From: Streptomyces sp. adm13(2018)
GTDB lineage: Bacteria; Actinomycetota; Actinomycetes; Streptomycetales; Streptomycetaceae
Length of the DNA stretch: 39,075 bases
Assembly (NCBI RefSeq): GCF_008042145.1
Contig: NZ_RDBH01000129.1
Coordinates: 1,231,598-1,270,672 of the forward strand
Direction of reading: 5' to 3'
In this document: in pieces, positions 8,057-16,299 of the stretch
Numbering within the stretch: the stretch's first letter is position 1
How the letters are laid out: every line of letters starts with the position of its first letter
Made by a program: the position numbers and the translations under genes
The notes under the pieces: generated by a model
The model's input: the letters and a program-made list of their open reading frames with translations, nothing else
The model's database searches: none
What the model was told of the DNA's origin: nothing

Positions 8057-8713
8057 CTACCAGCCGCGCTCGCGCCACACGGCGAGCGAGGGCCGCTCGT
8101 CACCGAGCGTGGTGTCCTTGCCGTGGCCCGGGTAGATCCAGGACTCGTCGGGCAGCACGGCGAAGAGCTTGGTCTCCACGTCGTGGATCAGGCTCGCGAA
8201 GGCCTCGGGGTCCTTCCAGGTGTTGCCCACCCCGCCGGGGAAGAGGCAGTCGCCGGTGAAGACGTGCGGGTGGCCGTGCGGGTCGTCGTAGACGAGGGCG
8301 ATCGAACCCGGGGTGTGCCCGACCAGGCGGCGCGCGGTCAGCTCGACCCGGCCGACCCGGATCACGTCCCCGTCCTCGACGGGCACGTCGGTCGCGACCG
8401 GGATGCCCTCCGCGTCGTACGCGCCGGCGTACGTCACCGCGCCGGTCGCGGCGACCACGTCGGCGAGCGCCTGCCAGTGGTCCCCGTGCCGGTGGGTGGT
8501 GACGACGGACGCGATGCCGTCGTCGCCGATCAGGGTGAGGAGGGTGTCGGTGTCGTTGGCCGCGTCGATCAGCAGCTGCTCGCCGGTGGCCCGGCAGCGC
8601 AGCAGGTACGCGTTGTTGTCCATCGGGCCGACCGCGACCTTCGAGATCATCAGGTCCGTCAGCTCGTGCACGTCCGCCGCCCCGCCGACCTTCACCACTC
8701 CGCTGTACGTCAT
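8057..8713 (-). CDS. MBL-fold metallohydrolase (glyoxalase II-like)
   Basis: A 218-residue metallo-beta-lactamase-fold hydrolase. The binuclear metal site is complete: THRHGDH (73-79), H133 in GHTPGS, D155 in TGDCLF and H197 in YPGHG. Spacing and size match glyoxalase II-like thioester hydrolases, where the role would be hydrolysis of an S-acyl thiol, mycothiol being the usual actinomycete thiol; the substrate is inferred. The ATG at 8713 lies 6 nt after a TAGTCT -10 box with no ribosome site, so a leaderless mRNA is expected. The promoter region and first 20 codons are duplicated in inverted orientation at 7825-7911. A homologous-recombination flip of the segment would leave this gene intact but reverse its direction. 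Confidence 0.92.
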   Translation of the reverse strand: MTYSGVVKVGGAADVHELTDLMISKVAVGPMDNNAYLLRCRATGEQLLIDAANDTDTLLTLIGDDGIASVVTTHRHGDHWQALADVVAATGAVTYAGAYDAEGIPVATDVPVEDGDVIRVGRVELTARRLVGHTPGSIALVYDDPHGHPHVFTGDCLFPGGVGNTWKDPEAFASLIHDVETKLFAVLPDESWIYPGHGKDTTLGDERPSLAVWRERGW

Positions 8714-8740
8714 GCGCTCAGACTAGTCCCGCCCACAGAC
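8654..8740. repeat. 87-bp inverted repeat, copy 2 (native promoter/5' end of hydrolase gene)
   Basis: Perfect reverse-complement match to 7825-7911. It spans codons 1-20 of the hydrolase gene and 27 bp upstream. The upstream promoter motif is complete only at this copy, because the repeat ends two bases inside it, so this is probably the original. Confidence 0.93.
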
Positions 8741-8742
8741 AG
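8720..8742 (-). promoter_or_regulatory. Degenerate RecA-NDp/PafBC-like promoter of hydrolase gene
   Basis: On the reverse strand: CTGTCTGTG (8742-8734), exactly 8 nt, then TAGTCT (8725-8720). Seven of nine upstream positions match TTGTCRGTG, and the spacing and TAnnnT are exact. The -10 box ends 6 nt before the ATG, as at uvrB and uvrC. The T in place of A/G makes damage control less certain; the -10 box itself is convincing. Confidence 0.45.
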
Positions 8743-8758
8743 CGCGGGGCCGTGGACG

Positions 8759-9442
8759 CTAGAGCGGGGGGAGCTTCGGCAGGGGGCCGCCCGTGGTCTC
8801 CAGCGCCGAGCCGTCGCGGCGTCCGGCCAGCCAGCCGAGGATCTCGACGGCGGGGCCCGTGACGGCGACGCCGCCGGACGTGCCGCCGGTCTTCCACTCG
8901 CGGCCGTCGTCGGCCCGGAGGGAGGTCGCCGGCACGCTCTCCAGCCCGGCGAAGCGGTCGGCGAGGAAGGCGGTCTCGCGGTCCGTGAACTCCTCGGGCA
9001 GGTCCTCCAGCTCGTAGCCGACGCCGAGGTCGACGTGGTGGAGCTCGACTTCGATCCAGCGGCGGAAGGGGATCCGGGAGGCGCTGTCGAGGACGCCGTT
9101 GCGGAGCTCGACGGTCCGGCTCCAGTCGGCGGGCTCGGCGCCCAGGGCCTGGAAGCGGTCCGCGGTCGCGCGCAGGTCGGCGAGCTGGACGTCGAGGGGG
9201 CGGCCGGAGTCGCGCTCGATGTCGGCGTCCCGGGTCGCGGCGTCGGGGTACATCGGGAGGCCCCGGAGGACGTTCACCAGGGCGTCGGCGTTCCGGGCGA
9301 CGTGGGCGAGCACGTGGCCGCGGGTCCACCCGGGCAGCCGTGACGGCTCGGCCCCGGCCGCGTTGTCCAGGGAGCCGGCCGCCGTCAGCAGCCTTTCGGT
9401 CGCCGCGTGGAGGTGAGCGAGGTCGCGTTCGTGGTCGATCAT
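8759..9442 (-). CDS. Maleylpyruvate isomerase family, mycothiol-dependent (DinB-like)
   Basis: A 227-residue protein of the DinB-like four-helix-bundle superfamily in its actinobacterial maleylpyruvate isomerase/mycothiol-dependent branch. The N-terminal helices carry [20 protein letters not shown], with H47 as a likely metal ligand. The third helix carries [12 protein letters not shown], where E131 and H135 have the E-x3-H spacing of the known Zn site. The C-terminal part (about 150-227) is the small alpha/beta domain usual in this branch. Family members use mycothiol as cofactor in isomerase or thiol-transferase reactions; the actual substrate is unknown. It is separated from the next reverse-strand gene, a thioester-hydrolase-like enzyme, by 45 nt, so a joint role in thiol-conjugate metabolism is possible. 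Start ATG 9442 has AAGG about 10 nt upstream. Confidence 0.85.
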   Translation of the reverse strand: MIDHERDLAHLHAATERLLTAAGSLDNAAGAEPSRLPGWTRGHVLAHVARNADALVNVLRGLPMYPDAATRDADIERDSGRPLDVQLADLRATADRFQALGAEPADWSRTVELRNGVLDSASRIPFRRWIEVELHHVDLGVGYELEDLPEEFTDRETAFLADRFAGLESVPATSLRADDGREWKTGGTSGGVAVTGPAVEILGWLAGRRDGSALETTGGPLPKLPPL

Positions 9443-9511
9443 GGCGCCGACCTTAGTGGCAGCCGGGTACCGCCACTCGTTCGGGTGAACAGCTCTCCAC
9501 GAGTCCGGAAA

Positions 9512-9531
9512 TCGAATGTGCGTGCTATAGG
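9512..9531 (+). promoter_or_regulatory. Possible uvrA promoter with LexA-like site
   Basis: TCGAATGTGCGTGCTA (9512-9527) resembles the actinobacterial SOS box (TCGAAC-N4-GTTCGA) with three differences in twelve defined positions. It overlaps a -10-like TATAGG (9526-9531). No PafBC-type motif was found in this intergenic region. Tentative. Confidence 0.3.
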
Positions 9532-9538
9532 CTCGAAG

Positions 9539-9654
9539 GAAGCATCCGGCATGCTTGAAGCGTTGGGTGTGACAGGTACATCAGCTCGCCGCGGCATCCG
9601 TCCCGCGGTACTCGCTCCCTGAAGCATCCGCTCTGAAGCATCCGCTCTCTGAAG
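9539..9654 (+). repeat. GAAGCATCCG repeats in uvrA leader
   Basis: GAAGCATCCG occurs three times, at 9539-9548, 9621-9630 and 9635-9644. The last two belong to a 14-bp tandem repeat (9619-9632, 9633-9646) directly before the ribosome site. The first copy also forms an inverted repeat, AAGCAT-N5-ATGCTT (9540-9556). Role unknown. Confidence 0.8.
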
Positions 9655-9670
9655 AAAGGTGCGGACCGGC

Positions 9671-12600
9671 GTGGCCGACCGTCTCATCGTCCGTGGCGCT
9701 CGTGAGCACAACCTCAAGAACGTCTCGCTCGACCTCCCGCGCGACTCCCTGATCGTCTTCACCGGACTCTCGGGGTCGGGCAAGTCCTCCCTCGCGTTCG
9801 ACACGATCTTCGCCGAGGGGCAGCGCCGCTACGTCGAGTCGCTCTCCTCCTACGCCCGGCAGTTCCTCGGTCAGATGGACAAGCCGGACGTCGACTTCAT
9901 CGAAGGTCTGTCGCCCGCGGTCTCCATCGACCAGAAGTCCACCTCGCGCAACCCGCGCTCGACGGTCGGCACCATCACGGAGGTCTACGACTACCTCCGC
10001 CTGCTCTTCGCCCGCATCGGCAAGCCGCACTGTCCCGAGTGCCACCGGCCGATCTCCCGCCAGTCGCCCCAGGCCATCGTCGACAGGGTCCTGGAGCTCC
10101 CCGAGGGCAGCCGCTTCCAGGTGCTCTCCCCGCTGGTGCGCGAGCGCAAGGGCGAGTTCGTCGACCTCTTCGCGGACCTCCAGACCAAGGGCTACAGCCG
10201 CGCCCGCGTGGACGGCGTGACCGTACAGCTGAGCGAACCGCCGACGCTGAAGAAGCAGGAAAAGCACACGATCGAGGTCGTCGTCGACCGCCTCACCGTC
10301 AAGGGCAGCGCCAAGCGCCGCCTCACCGACTCGGTGGAGACCGCCCTCGGCCTCTCCGGCGGCATGGTCGTGCTCGACTTCGTCGACCTCGCCGAGGACG
10401 ACCCCGAGCGCGAGCGGATGTACTCGGAGCACCTCTACTGCCCGTACGACGACCTGTCCTTCGAGGAGCTGGAGCCGCGCTCCTTCTCCTTCAACTCGCC
10501 GTTCGGTGCCTGCCCCGACTGCACCGGCATCGGCACCCGCATGGAGGTCGACCCGGAGCTGATCGTCCCCGACGAGGACAAGTCCCTCGACGAGGGCGCG
10601 ATCCACCCCTGGTCGCACGGCCACACCAAGGAGTACTTCGGCCGGCTCATCGGCGGTCTGTCGCAGGCCCTCGGCTTCCGCACGGACCTGCCGTACGCGG
10701 CCCTGCCGCAGCGCGCCAAGAAGGCCCTGATGTACGGCCACAAGACCCAGGTCGAGGTGCGCTACCGCAACCGGTACGGCCGCGAGCGGGCGTACACCAC
10801 CCCGGCCTTCGAGGGCGCCGTCTCCTTCGTCAAGCGGCGGCACACCGAGGCCGAGAGCGACTCCAGCCGCGAGCGCTTCGAGGGCTACATGCGCGAGGTG
10901 CCCTGCCCCACCTGCGAGGGCACCCGCCTCAAGCCGATCGTCCTCGCCGTCACGGTGATGGAGAAGTCCATCGCCGAGGTCTCCGCGATGTCGATCAGCG
11001 ACTGCGCCGAGTTCCTCTCCCGCCTCCGGTTGAACGCCCGGGACAAGAAGATCGCCGAGCGGGTCCTCAAGGAGGTCAACGAGCGGCTCCGCTTCCTCGT
11101 CGACGTCGGCCTCGACTACCTCTCGCTCAACCGCGCCGCGGGCACCCTCTCCGGCGGCGAGGCCCAGCGCATCCGGCTCGCCACCCAGATCGGCTCCGGC
11201 CTGGTCGGCGTGCTGTACGTGCTCGACGAGCCGTCCATCGGCCTCCACCAGCGCGACAACCACCGCCTCATCGAGACCCTCGTCCGCCTCCGGGACATGG
11301 GCAACACGCTCATCGTCGTCGAGCACGACGAGGACACGATCAAGGTCGCCGACTGGATCGTCGACATCGGCCCCGGCGCCGGTGAGCACGGTGGCAAGGT
11401 CGTCCACTCCGGCACCTTGAAGGAGCTCCTCGGCAACGAGGAGTCGATGACCGGGCAGTACCTCTCGGGCCGCCGGGAGATCCCCACCCCCGACATCCGC
11501 CGCCCGGTCGACCGCGGCCGCCGGCTCACCGTGCACGGGGCCCGCGAGAACAACCTGCAGGACATCGACGTCTCCTTCCCGCTCGGCGTCCTCACCGCCG
11601 TCACCGGCGTCTCCGGATCCGGCAAGTCCACCCTGGTCAACGACATCCTCTACACCCACCTGGCGCGCGAGCTGAACGGCGCCAAGTCGGTGCCCGGGCG
11701 GCACACCCGGGTGGACGGCGACGACCTCGTGGACAAGGTCGTGCACGTCGACCAGTCCCCGATCGGCCGCACCCCGCGGTCGAACCCGGCGACGTACACC
11801 GGCGTCTTCGACCACGTCCGCAAGCTCTTCGCCGAGACGATGGAGGCCAAGGTCCGCGGCTACCTGCCCGGCCGGTTCTCCTTCAACGTCAAGGGCGGCC
11901 GCTGCGAGAACTGCTCCGGCGACGGCACGATCAAGATCGAGATGAACTTCCTCCCGGACGTCTACGTGCCGTGCGAGGTCTGCCACGGCGACCGGTACAA
12001 CCGGGAGACCCTGGAGGTCCACTACAAGGGCAAGTCCATCGCCGAAGTCCTGAACATGCCGATCGAGGAGGCCCTGGACTTCTTCGAGGCCGTCCCGACC
12101 ATCGCGCGCCACCTGCGCACGCTCAACGAGGTCGGCCTCGGGTACGTCCGGCTCGGCCAGTCCGCGCCGACCCTCTCGGGCGGTGAGGCGCAGCGCGTGA
12201 AGCTCGCCTCCGAGCTCCAGAAGCGCTCCACCGGCCGCACGGTCTACGTCCTGGACGAGCCGACCACCGGTCTGCACTTCGAGGACATCTCCAAGCTGAT
12301 CAAGGTTCTCTCCGGACTGGTCGACAAGGGCAACTCGGTGATCGTCATCGAGCACAACCTCGATGTCATCAAGACCGCGGACTGGCTCATCGACATGGGC
12401 CCCGAGGGCGGCAGCGGCGGCGGTCTGGTCGTCGCCGAGGGCACGCCGGAGGAGGTCGCCTCGGTCCCGGAGAGCCACACCGGCAAGTTCCTCCGCGAGG
12501 TCCTCGGCGCGGACCGGGTCAGCGACTCCGGGGCGACCGTCCCGGCGGCGCGCGGGACGCGGAAGACCGCGGCGAAGAAGGCCCCGGCCAAGGCGACCGC

Positions 12601-12733
12601 CAAGAAGGCCGCGACCAAGGCGACCACGGCGAAGACCACCGCCACCAAGGCCGCTGCCAAGAAGACGGCCACGAAGGCGACCGCCACCAAGGCCGCCGCG
12701 AAGAAGGCGACGACCCGGGCCCGCAAGGCCTGA
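9671..12733 (+). CDS. uvrA: Excinuclease ABC subunit A (UvrA)
   Basis: Damage-sensing ATPase of nucleotide excision repair, which works as a dimer and delivers UvrB to lesions. The 1020-residue product has two ABC modules: Walker A GLSGSGKS (32-39) and GVSGSGKST (about 648), and signatures [12 protein letters not shown] (about 493) and [12 protein letters not shown] (about 834). Zinc-binding CxxC pairs include CPEC near 120 and CENC...CEVC near 745-770. The C-terminus (about 956-1020) is a Lys/Ala/Thr-rich tail of AKKA-type repeats, like histone H1, absent from the typical UvrA of about 940 residues; it probably adds DNA affinity. GTG 9671 was chosen: GAAAGG lies 11 nt upstream and the family begins [14 protein letters not shown]. 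The earlier in-frame GTG at 9659 lies inside the ribosome site. Divergent from the preceding gene. Confidence 0.98.
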   Translation: MADRLIVRGAREHNLKNVSLDLPRDSLIVFTGLSGSGKSSLAFDTIFAEGQRRYVESLSSYARQFLGQMDKPDVDFIEGLSPAVSIDQKSTSRNPRSTVGTITEVYDYLRLLFARIGKPHCPECHRPISRQSPQAIVDRVLELPEGSRFQVLSPLVRERKGEFVDLFADLQTKGYSRARVDGVTVQLSEPPTLKKQEKHTIEVVVDRLTVKGSAKRRLTDSVETALGLSGGMVVLDFVDLAEDDPERERMYSEHLYCPYDDLSFEELEPRSFSFNSPFGACPDCTGIGTRMEVDPELIVPDEDKSLDEGAIHPWSHGHTKEYFGRLIGGLSQALGFRTDLPYAALPQRAKKALMYGHKTQVEVRYRNRYGRERAYTTPAFEGAVSFVKRRHTEAESDSSRERFEGYMREVPCPTCEGTRLKPIVLAVTVMEKSIAEVSAMSISDCAEFLSRLRLNARDKKIAERVLKEVNERLRFLVDVGLDYLSLNRAAGTLSGGEAQRIRLATQIGSGLVGVLYVLDEPSIGLHQRDNHRLIETLVRLRDMGNTLIVVEHDEDTIKVADWIVDIGPGAGEHGGKVVHSGTLKELLGNEESMTGQYLSGRREIPTPDIRRPVDRGRRLTVHGARENNLQDIDVSFPLGVLTAVTGVSGSGKSTLVNDILYTHLARELNGAKSVPGRHTRVDGDDLVDKVVHVDQSPIGRTPRSNPATYTGVFDHVRKLFAETMEAKVRGYLPGRFSFNVKGGRCENCSGDGTIKIEMNFLPDVYVPCEVCHGDRYNRETLEVHYKGKSIAEVLNMPIEEALDFFEAVPTIARHLRTLNEVGLGYVRLGQSAPTLSGGEAQRVKLASELQKRSTGRTVYVLDEPTTGLHFEDISKLIKVLSGLVDKGNSVIVIEHNLDVIKTADWLIDMGPEGGSGGGLVVAEGTPEEVASVPESHTGKFLREVLGADRVSDSGATVPAARGTRKTAAKKAPAKATAKKAATKATTAKTTATKAAAKKTATKATATKAAAKKATTRARKA

Positions 12734-12739
12734 CGTCCC

Positions 12740-12770
12740 CGGCGGGGCCCCCTTCACGGGGGCCCCGCCG
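12740..12770 (+). terminator. uvrA terminator
   Basis: A perfect 13-bp GC stem (12740-12752 with 12758-12770) around TTCAC, 7 nt after the uvrA stop codon. Confidence 0.8.
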
Positions 12771-12898
12771 CGTCTCCGGACGTGCCCGGGCGGACTGCCG
12801 CGTCCCGCGGCCGCCTCGCCGGGCCCGGCCGTCGGCGGCGGGATCCGCGCCGGTATCGTCGGTTCGGTACACCTTGCCCCGATCCCCGTGGAGCACCC

Positions 12899-13339
12899 AT
12901 GTCCGGCCAGTCCAGCCGCCGCACCGTCCTGAAGGGCGCCGCTCTCGCCGGTGCCGCCGGGCTGGGAGTCGCCGCCTGCTCCACCGAGTCCAAGCTCGGC
13001 CACGCCGGGGTCCCGACCCCGACGGCCCCGGTCGCCCTCGGCGCTCCGGAAGAGATCCCCGTCGGCGGCGCCAAGCTCTACCGCGAGCAGAAGGTCGTGG
13101 TGAGCTGCCCGGCCGAGGGCCAGTACAAGGCGTTCAGCGCCCAGTGCACCCACGCCGGCTGCGTCCTCGACAAGATCGAGGACAACGAGGGCAACTGCCC
13201 CTGCCACGGCAGCCGCTTCGACGTGACCACGGGCAAGGCGCTCAGGGGCCCGGCCACGGTCCCGCTCCCCGCGGTCCCGGTCCGCGTGGAGAACGGCCGC
13301 CTGATCGCGGGCCCGGAGACGGCGGCGCCGAAGGCCTGA
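12899..13339 (+). CDS. Rieske [2Fe-2S] lipoprotein, Tat-exported
   Basis: A 146-residue Rieske iron-sulphur protein. The N-terminus has a twin-arginine signal (SSRRTVLKG, 5-13), a short hydrophobic stretch and a lipobox ending VAAC (C27). It should therefore be folded with its cluster, exported by Tat and lipid-anchored outside the membrane. The cluster boxes are complete: CTHAGC (83-88) and CPCHGS (100-105), with C83/H85/C100/H103 as ligands and C88/C102 as the stabilising disulphide. It is too small for the bc1-complex Rieske subunit and no redox partner is adjacent, so it may be a stand-alone electron-transfer protein. ATG 12899 was chosen for the signal peptide and GTGGAG upstream; the open frame to the left lacks a plausible start. 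Confidence 0.92.
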   Translation: MSGQSSRRTVLKGAALAGAAGLGVAACSTESKLGHAGVPTPTAPVALGAPEEIPVGGAKLYREQKVVVSCPAEGQYKAFSAQCTHAGCVLDKIEDNEGNCPCHGSRFDVTTGKALRGPATVPLPAVPVRVENGRLIAGPETAAPKA

Positions 13340-13396
13340 CGGGCACGGGGCCCGAGGTGGCGCATCGGTCCGAGATCTGCCTGGTGCGGGGCCCTC

Positions 13397-14233
13397 TCAG
13401 GACCAGTCCCAGTCGATGCCCAGGATTCCCGGGCGTACCCCCTGCTCCACGACGTGCACCGTGCGGTGGTGGCCGCTCACGGTCAGGTCCGCTCGGCCGC
13501 CGCGTGGCGCGCCCGCCGAGGCCTGGGTGAACCTCCGGCACCGCACCGGCAGCGCCGCCTCGTCGAAGCGGACCTGCAGCACGTACTGGCCGCCCGCGAA
13601 GCTGAACCCCCGCACGTACTCGCCGCTCGGCCCGCCCGTACCGTCCTCGAACCCGTACGAGAAGACATATGTGTCCCCGGCGCGCAGCCGCGTGTCGAAG
13701 AGCAGCTCCGCGACGACCACCCCCGTGCCCGCGTCCCAGCGCACCCGCCCGGTCCGGCAGTTCTCCGCCGCCCGCACCGCGACCCGCGACGGGTCGCAGC
13801 CCGCGTCCCCGTGGTGGATGGCCAGATAGCGGTCCACCCCGTCCCGGTGCGCCCGCACCACCTGCTGCGACTCGCGCCCGACCAGCTCCCGCCCGGCCCC
13901 GATCCGTACCCCGCATCGACCGCAGCCGGCTCCGCACCGCCGGGCCCCGGGCACGCTCTGGTGCCGCTGCTGGTACTCGGCTGCGCTCTGGCGGCCACCG
14001 CCCCGGGCCTCTACGGGCCCGGGGCGGTCCTGCGTGGCGTGCGGCGGGCATGGGCGGGTGCGGCCTCCGCGCGGCGGACCCGGGCGCGCCACCCAGGCCC
14101 TCGGCCACCGAGAGCGGGTCCCGACCCGCCTCCTGCCCACGCGGAGGGTGGGCGAGGTGCCCCCGGCCACGTCGGCGGTGATCACCCGCGCGTCGTTCCG
14201 GAGGGGCCGCTCCGTCTCCGCGCCCCGTTCCAC
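13397..14233 (-). CDS. Hypothetical protein, Streptomyces-type
   Basis: Not assigned to a named family. The 278-residue frame has high GC at third positions throughout, so it is probably coding. The N-terminal ~90 residues are Arg/Pro/Gly-rich and look disordered. Residues ~95-278 look folded: a cysteine cluster ([11 protein letters not shown]), then [39 protein letters not shown], and a beta-rich region ([34 protein letters not shown]) ending GILGIDWDW. No signal peptide or membrane segment is seen. The GTG at 14233 has only a weak AGGG upstream; a later start is possible. It is divergent from uvrC, with 62 nt between starts, and convergent with the Rieske gene. I vaguely recall similar C-termini in proteins labelled XRE regulators, but no helix-turn-helix is visible. 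Confidence 0.55.
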   Translation of the reverse strand: MERGAETERPLRNDARVITADVAGGTSPTLRVGRRRVGTRSRWPRAWVARPGPPRGGRTRPCPPHATQDRPGPVEARGGGRQSAAEYQQRHQSVPGARRCGAGCGRCGVRIGAGRELVGRESQQVVRAHRDGVDRYLAIHHGDAGCDPSRVAVRAAENCRTGRVRWDAGTGVVVAELLFDTRLRAGDTYVFSYGFEDGTGGPSGEYVRGFSFAGGQYVLQVRFDEAALPVRCRRFTQASAGAPRGGRADLTVSGHHRTVHVVEQGVRPGILGIDWDWS

Positions 14234-14265
14234 CAGCCCTGCCGCAACGCGTGCGCGCGGTCGGA

Positions 14266-14288
14266 GTGTCGGTGGCCGACAGTAGGGT
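14266..14288 (+). promoter_or_regulatory. RecA-NDp/PafBC-type DNA-damage promoter of uvrC
   Basis: GTGTCGGTG (14266-14274), exactly 8 nt, TAGGGT (14283-14288). Eight of nine upstream positions match TTGTCRGTG, and the spacing and -10 pattern are exact. The -10 box ends 7 nt before the uvrC ATG (14296), again predicting a leaderless mRNA. Confidence 0.75.
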
Positions 14289-14295
14289 GGGGAGC

Positions 14296-16299
14296 ATGGC
14301 AGACCCCTCCAGTTACCGCCCCAAGCCGGGTCAGATCCCCGACTCGCCGGGGGTCTACAAGTTCCGCGACGAGCACCGCCGGGTGATCTACGTGGGGAAG
14401 GCGAAGTCCCTCCGTCAGCGGCTCGCCAACTACTTCCAGCCGCTGACGAGCCTGCACCCGCGGACCGCCACCATGGTGACCACCGCGGCCTCCGTGGAGT
14501 GGACCGTCGTGTCGACCGAGGTCGAGGCGCTCCAGCTGGAGTACTCCTGGATCAAGGAGTACGACCCCCGGTTCAACGTGAAGTACCGGGACGACAAGAG
14601 CTACCCGTACCTCGCCGTGACGATGAACGAGGAGTTCCCCCGCGTCCAGGTCCTGCGCGGCCACAAGAAGAAGGGCGTGCGCTACTTCGGGCCGTACGCG
14701 CACGCGTGGGCGATCCGCGAGACCGTCGACCTGATGCTGCGGGTCTTCCCGGTGCGTACCTGCTCGGCCGGTGTCTTCCGGAACGCGGCGTCCGCCGGGC
14801 GCCCCTGCCTCCTGGGCTACATCGGGAAGTGCTCGGCCCCCTGCGTCGGCCGCGTCACCCCCGAGGAGCACCGGGAACTGGCCGAGGAGTTCAGCGACTT
14901 CATGGCCGGCCGCACCGGTACGTACATCCGCCGGCTGGAGAAGCAGATGATGCTCGCGGCCGAGGACATGGAGTACGAGAGGGCGGGGCGGCTCCGCGAC
15001 GACATAGAGGCGCTGCGCCGGGCCATGGAGAAGAGCGCGGTCGTGCTCGCCGACGCCACGGACGCCGACCTGATCGCACTCGCGGAGGACGAGCTGGAGG
15101 CGGCGGTGCAGATCTTCCACGTGCGCGGCGGCCGGGTCCGCGGCCAGCGCGGCTGGGTCACCGACAAGGTCGAGGCGGTGGACACGGCCGGGCTCGTCGA
15201 GCACGCGATCCAGCAGCTGTACGGCGAGGAGAGCGGGGACACGGTGCCCAAGGAGGTGCTGGTCCCGGCCCTGCCCGAGGACGCCGGGGCGGTCACCGCC
15301 TGGCTCTCCGGCCGCCGCGGGTCCAACGTCTCCCTGCGGATCCCGCAGCGCGGCGACAAGAAGGACCTGATGGAGACGGTCGCGCGCAACGCCCAGCAGG
15401 CGCTCGTCCTGCACAAGACGAAGCGCGCCAGCGACCTGACCACCCGCTCCCGCGCCCTGGAGGAGATCGCCGAGGCGCTGGACCTGGACTCGGCGCCGCT
15501 GCGGATCGAGTGCTTCGACATCTCGCACCTCCAGGGCGACGACGTGGTGGCCTCGATGGTGGTGTTCGAGGACGGTCTGCCCCGCAAGAGCGAGTACCGC
15601 CGCTTCCAGATCAAGGGGCGGGTCGGAGACACCCAGGTCTGGCACGGCGAGGGCCAGGACGACGTGCGGTCCATGCACGAGGTGATCAGCCGCCGCTTCC
15701 GCCGCTACCTCCTGGAGAAGGAGCAGACGGGGGAGTGGGACCCCGAGGGTGTCGTCGAGGACCCGGAGGAGAGCGGTCGGCCCAAGCGCTTCGCGTACCC
15801 GCCGCAGCTCGTCGTGGTGGACGGCGGGCAGCCGCAGGTGGCGGCGGCCCGGCGAGCCCTCGACGAGCTGGGGATCACCGACATCGCGGTGTGCGGGCTC
15901 GCCAAGCGCCTGGAGGAGGTGTGGCTGCCCGGTGACGACGACCCGGTGGTGCTGCCCCGCTCCAGCGAGGGCCTGTACCTCCTCCAGCGGGTACGTGACA
16001 CGGCTCACGACTTCGCGATCCGCTATCAGCGGTCCAAGCGGACGAAACGTATCCGGACGAGCCCGCTCGACGACGTCCCCGGCCTCGGCGAGACCCGGAA
16101 ACAGTCGTTGATCAAGCATTTCGGCTCGGTGAAGCGGCTCCGGCAGGCGACAATCGAGCAGATCTGTGAGGTCCCCGGCATGGGTCGCAAGACCGCGGAG
16201 GCGGTCGTCGTGGCCCTCGCGCAGGCGGCCCCGGCCGGACCCGCCGTGAACATGGCGACAGGAGAGATCATGGATGACGACGGGGGCGGCACGGCATGA
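14296..16299 (+). CDS. uvrC: Excinuclease ABC subunit C (UvrC)
   Basis: Dual endonuclease that makes both incisions of nucleotide excision repair. The 667-residue product has the N-terminal GIY-YIG nuclease (GVYKF at 19-23, [13 protein letters not shown] at 30-42, catalytic Glu near 77), a UVR motif for UvrB contact ([20 protein letters not shown], about 215-235), the RNase H-like C-terminal nuclease ([11 protein letters not shown], then MVVFEDG) and tandem helix-hairpin-helix motifs at the end ([24 protein letters not shown]). ATG 14296 is the family start. A GGGGAG sits only 1-2 nt before it, too close to serve, while the -10 box at 14283-14288 implies leaderless translation. The stop codon overlaps the rapZ ATG (ATGA), so damage induction should also reach rapZ-yvcK-whiA unless they have their own promoter. 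Confidence 0.98.
   Translation: MADPSSYRPKPGQIPDSPGVYKFRDEHRRVIYVGKAKSLRQRLANYFQPLTSLHPRTATMVTTAASVEWTVVSTEVEALQLEYSWIKEYDPRFNVKYRDDKSYPYLAVTMNEEFPRVQVLRGHKKKGVRYFGPYAHAWAIRETVDLMLRVFPVRTCSAGVFRNAASAGRPCLLGYIGKCSAPCVGRVTPEEHRELAEEFSDFMAGRTGTYIRRLEKQMMLAAEDMEYERAGRLRDDIEALRRAMEKSAVVLADATDADLIALAEDELEAAVQIFHVRGGRVRGQRGWVTDKVEAVDTAGLVEHAIQQLYGEESGDTVPKEVLVPALPEDAGAVTAWLSGRRGSNVSLRIPQRGDKKDLMETVARNAQQALVLHKTKRASDLTTRSRALEEIAEALDLDSAPLRIECFDISHLQGDDVVASMVVFEDGLPRKSEYRRFQIKGRVGDTQVWHGEGQDDVRSMHEVISRRFRRYLLEKEQTGEWDPEGVVEDPEESGRPKRFAYPPQLVVVDGGQPQVAAARRALDELGITDIAVCGLAKRLEEVWLPGDDDPVVLPRSSEGLYLLQRVRDTAHDFAIRYQRSKRTKRIRTSPLDDVPGLGETRKQSLIKHFGSVKRLRQATIEQICEVPGMGRKTAEAVVVALAQAAPAGPAVNMATGEIMDDDGGGTA

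Noticed and set aside
7852..8259. Forward frame starting MTYSGVVKVGGAADVHELTD
   Set aside because: The first 20 codons are the inverted copy of the hydrolase 5' end. The rest reads unrelated sequence and then antisense of the hydrolase, so it is not a gene.
7928..9343. A 471-residue forward frame with GTG start and GGGGAAG upstream
   Set aside because: From about 8057 it is antisense to two well-supported reverse genes; the first 40 codons match nothing I recognise.
9479..9490. GTTCGGGTGAAC as a LexA box
   Set aside because: The half-sites are in the wrong order (GTTC-N4-GAAC, not GAAC-N4-GTTC).
9581..13207. A 1208-residue open frame on the reverse strand opposite uvrA
   Set aside because: It is the antisense shadow of uvrA and the Rieske gene, caused by the lack of stop codons in GC-rich DNA. 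Composition is Gly/Val/Asp/Arg-rich with no domain.
13454..14386. Forward frame opposite the hypothetical reverse gene
   Set aside because: It runs into uvrC out of frame and has Arg/Pro/Ala shadow composition. The reverse frame has the better codon pattern and folded-looking sequence.
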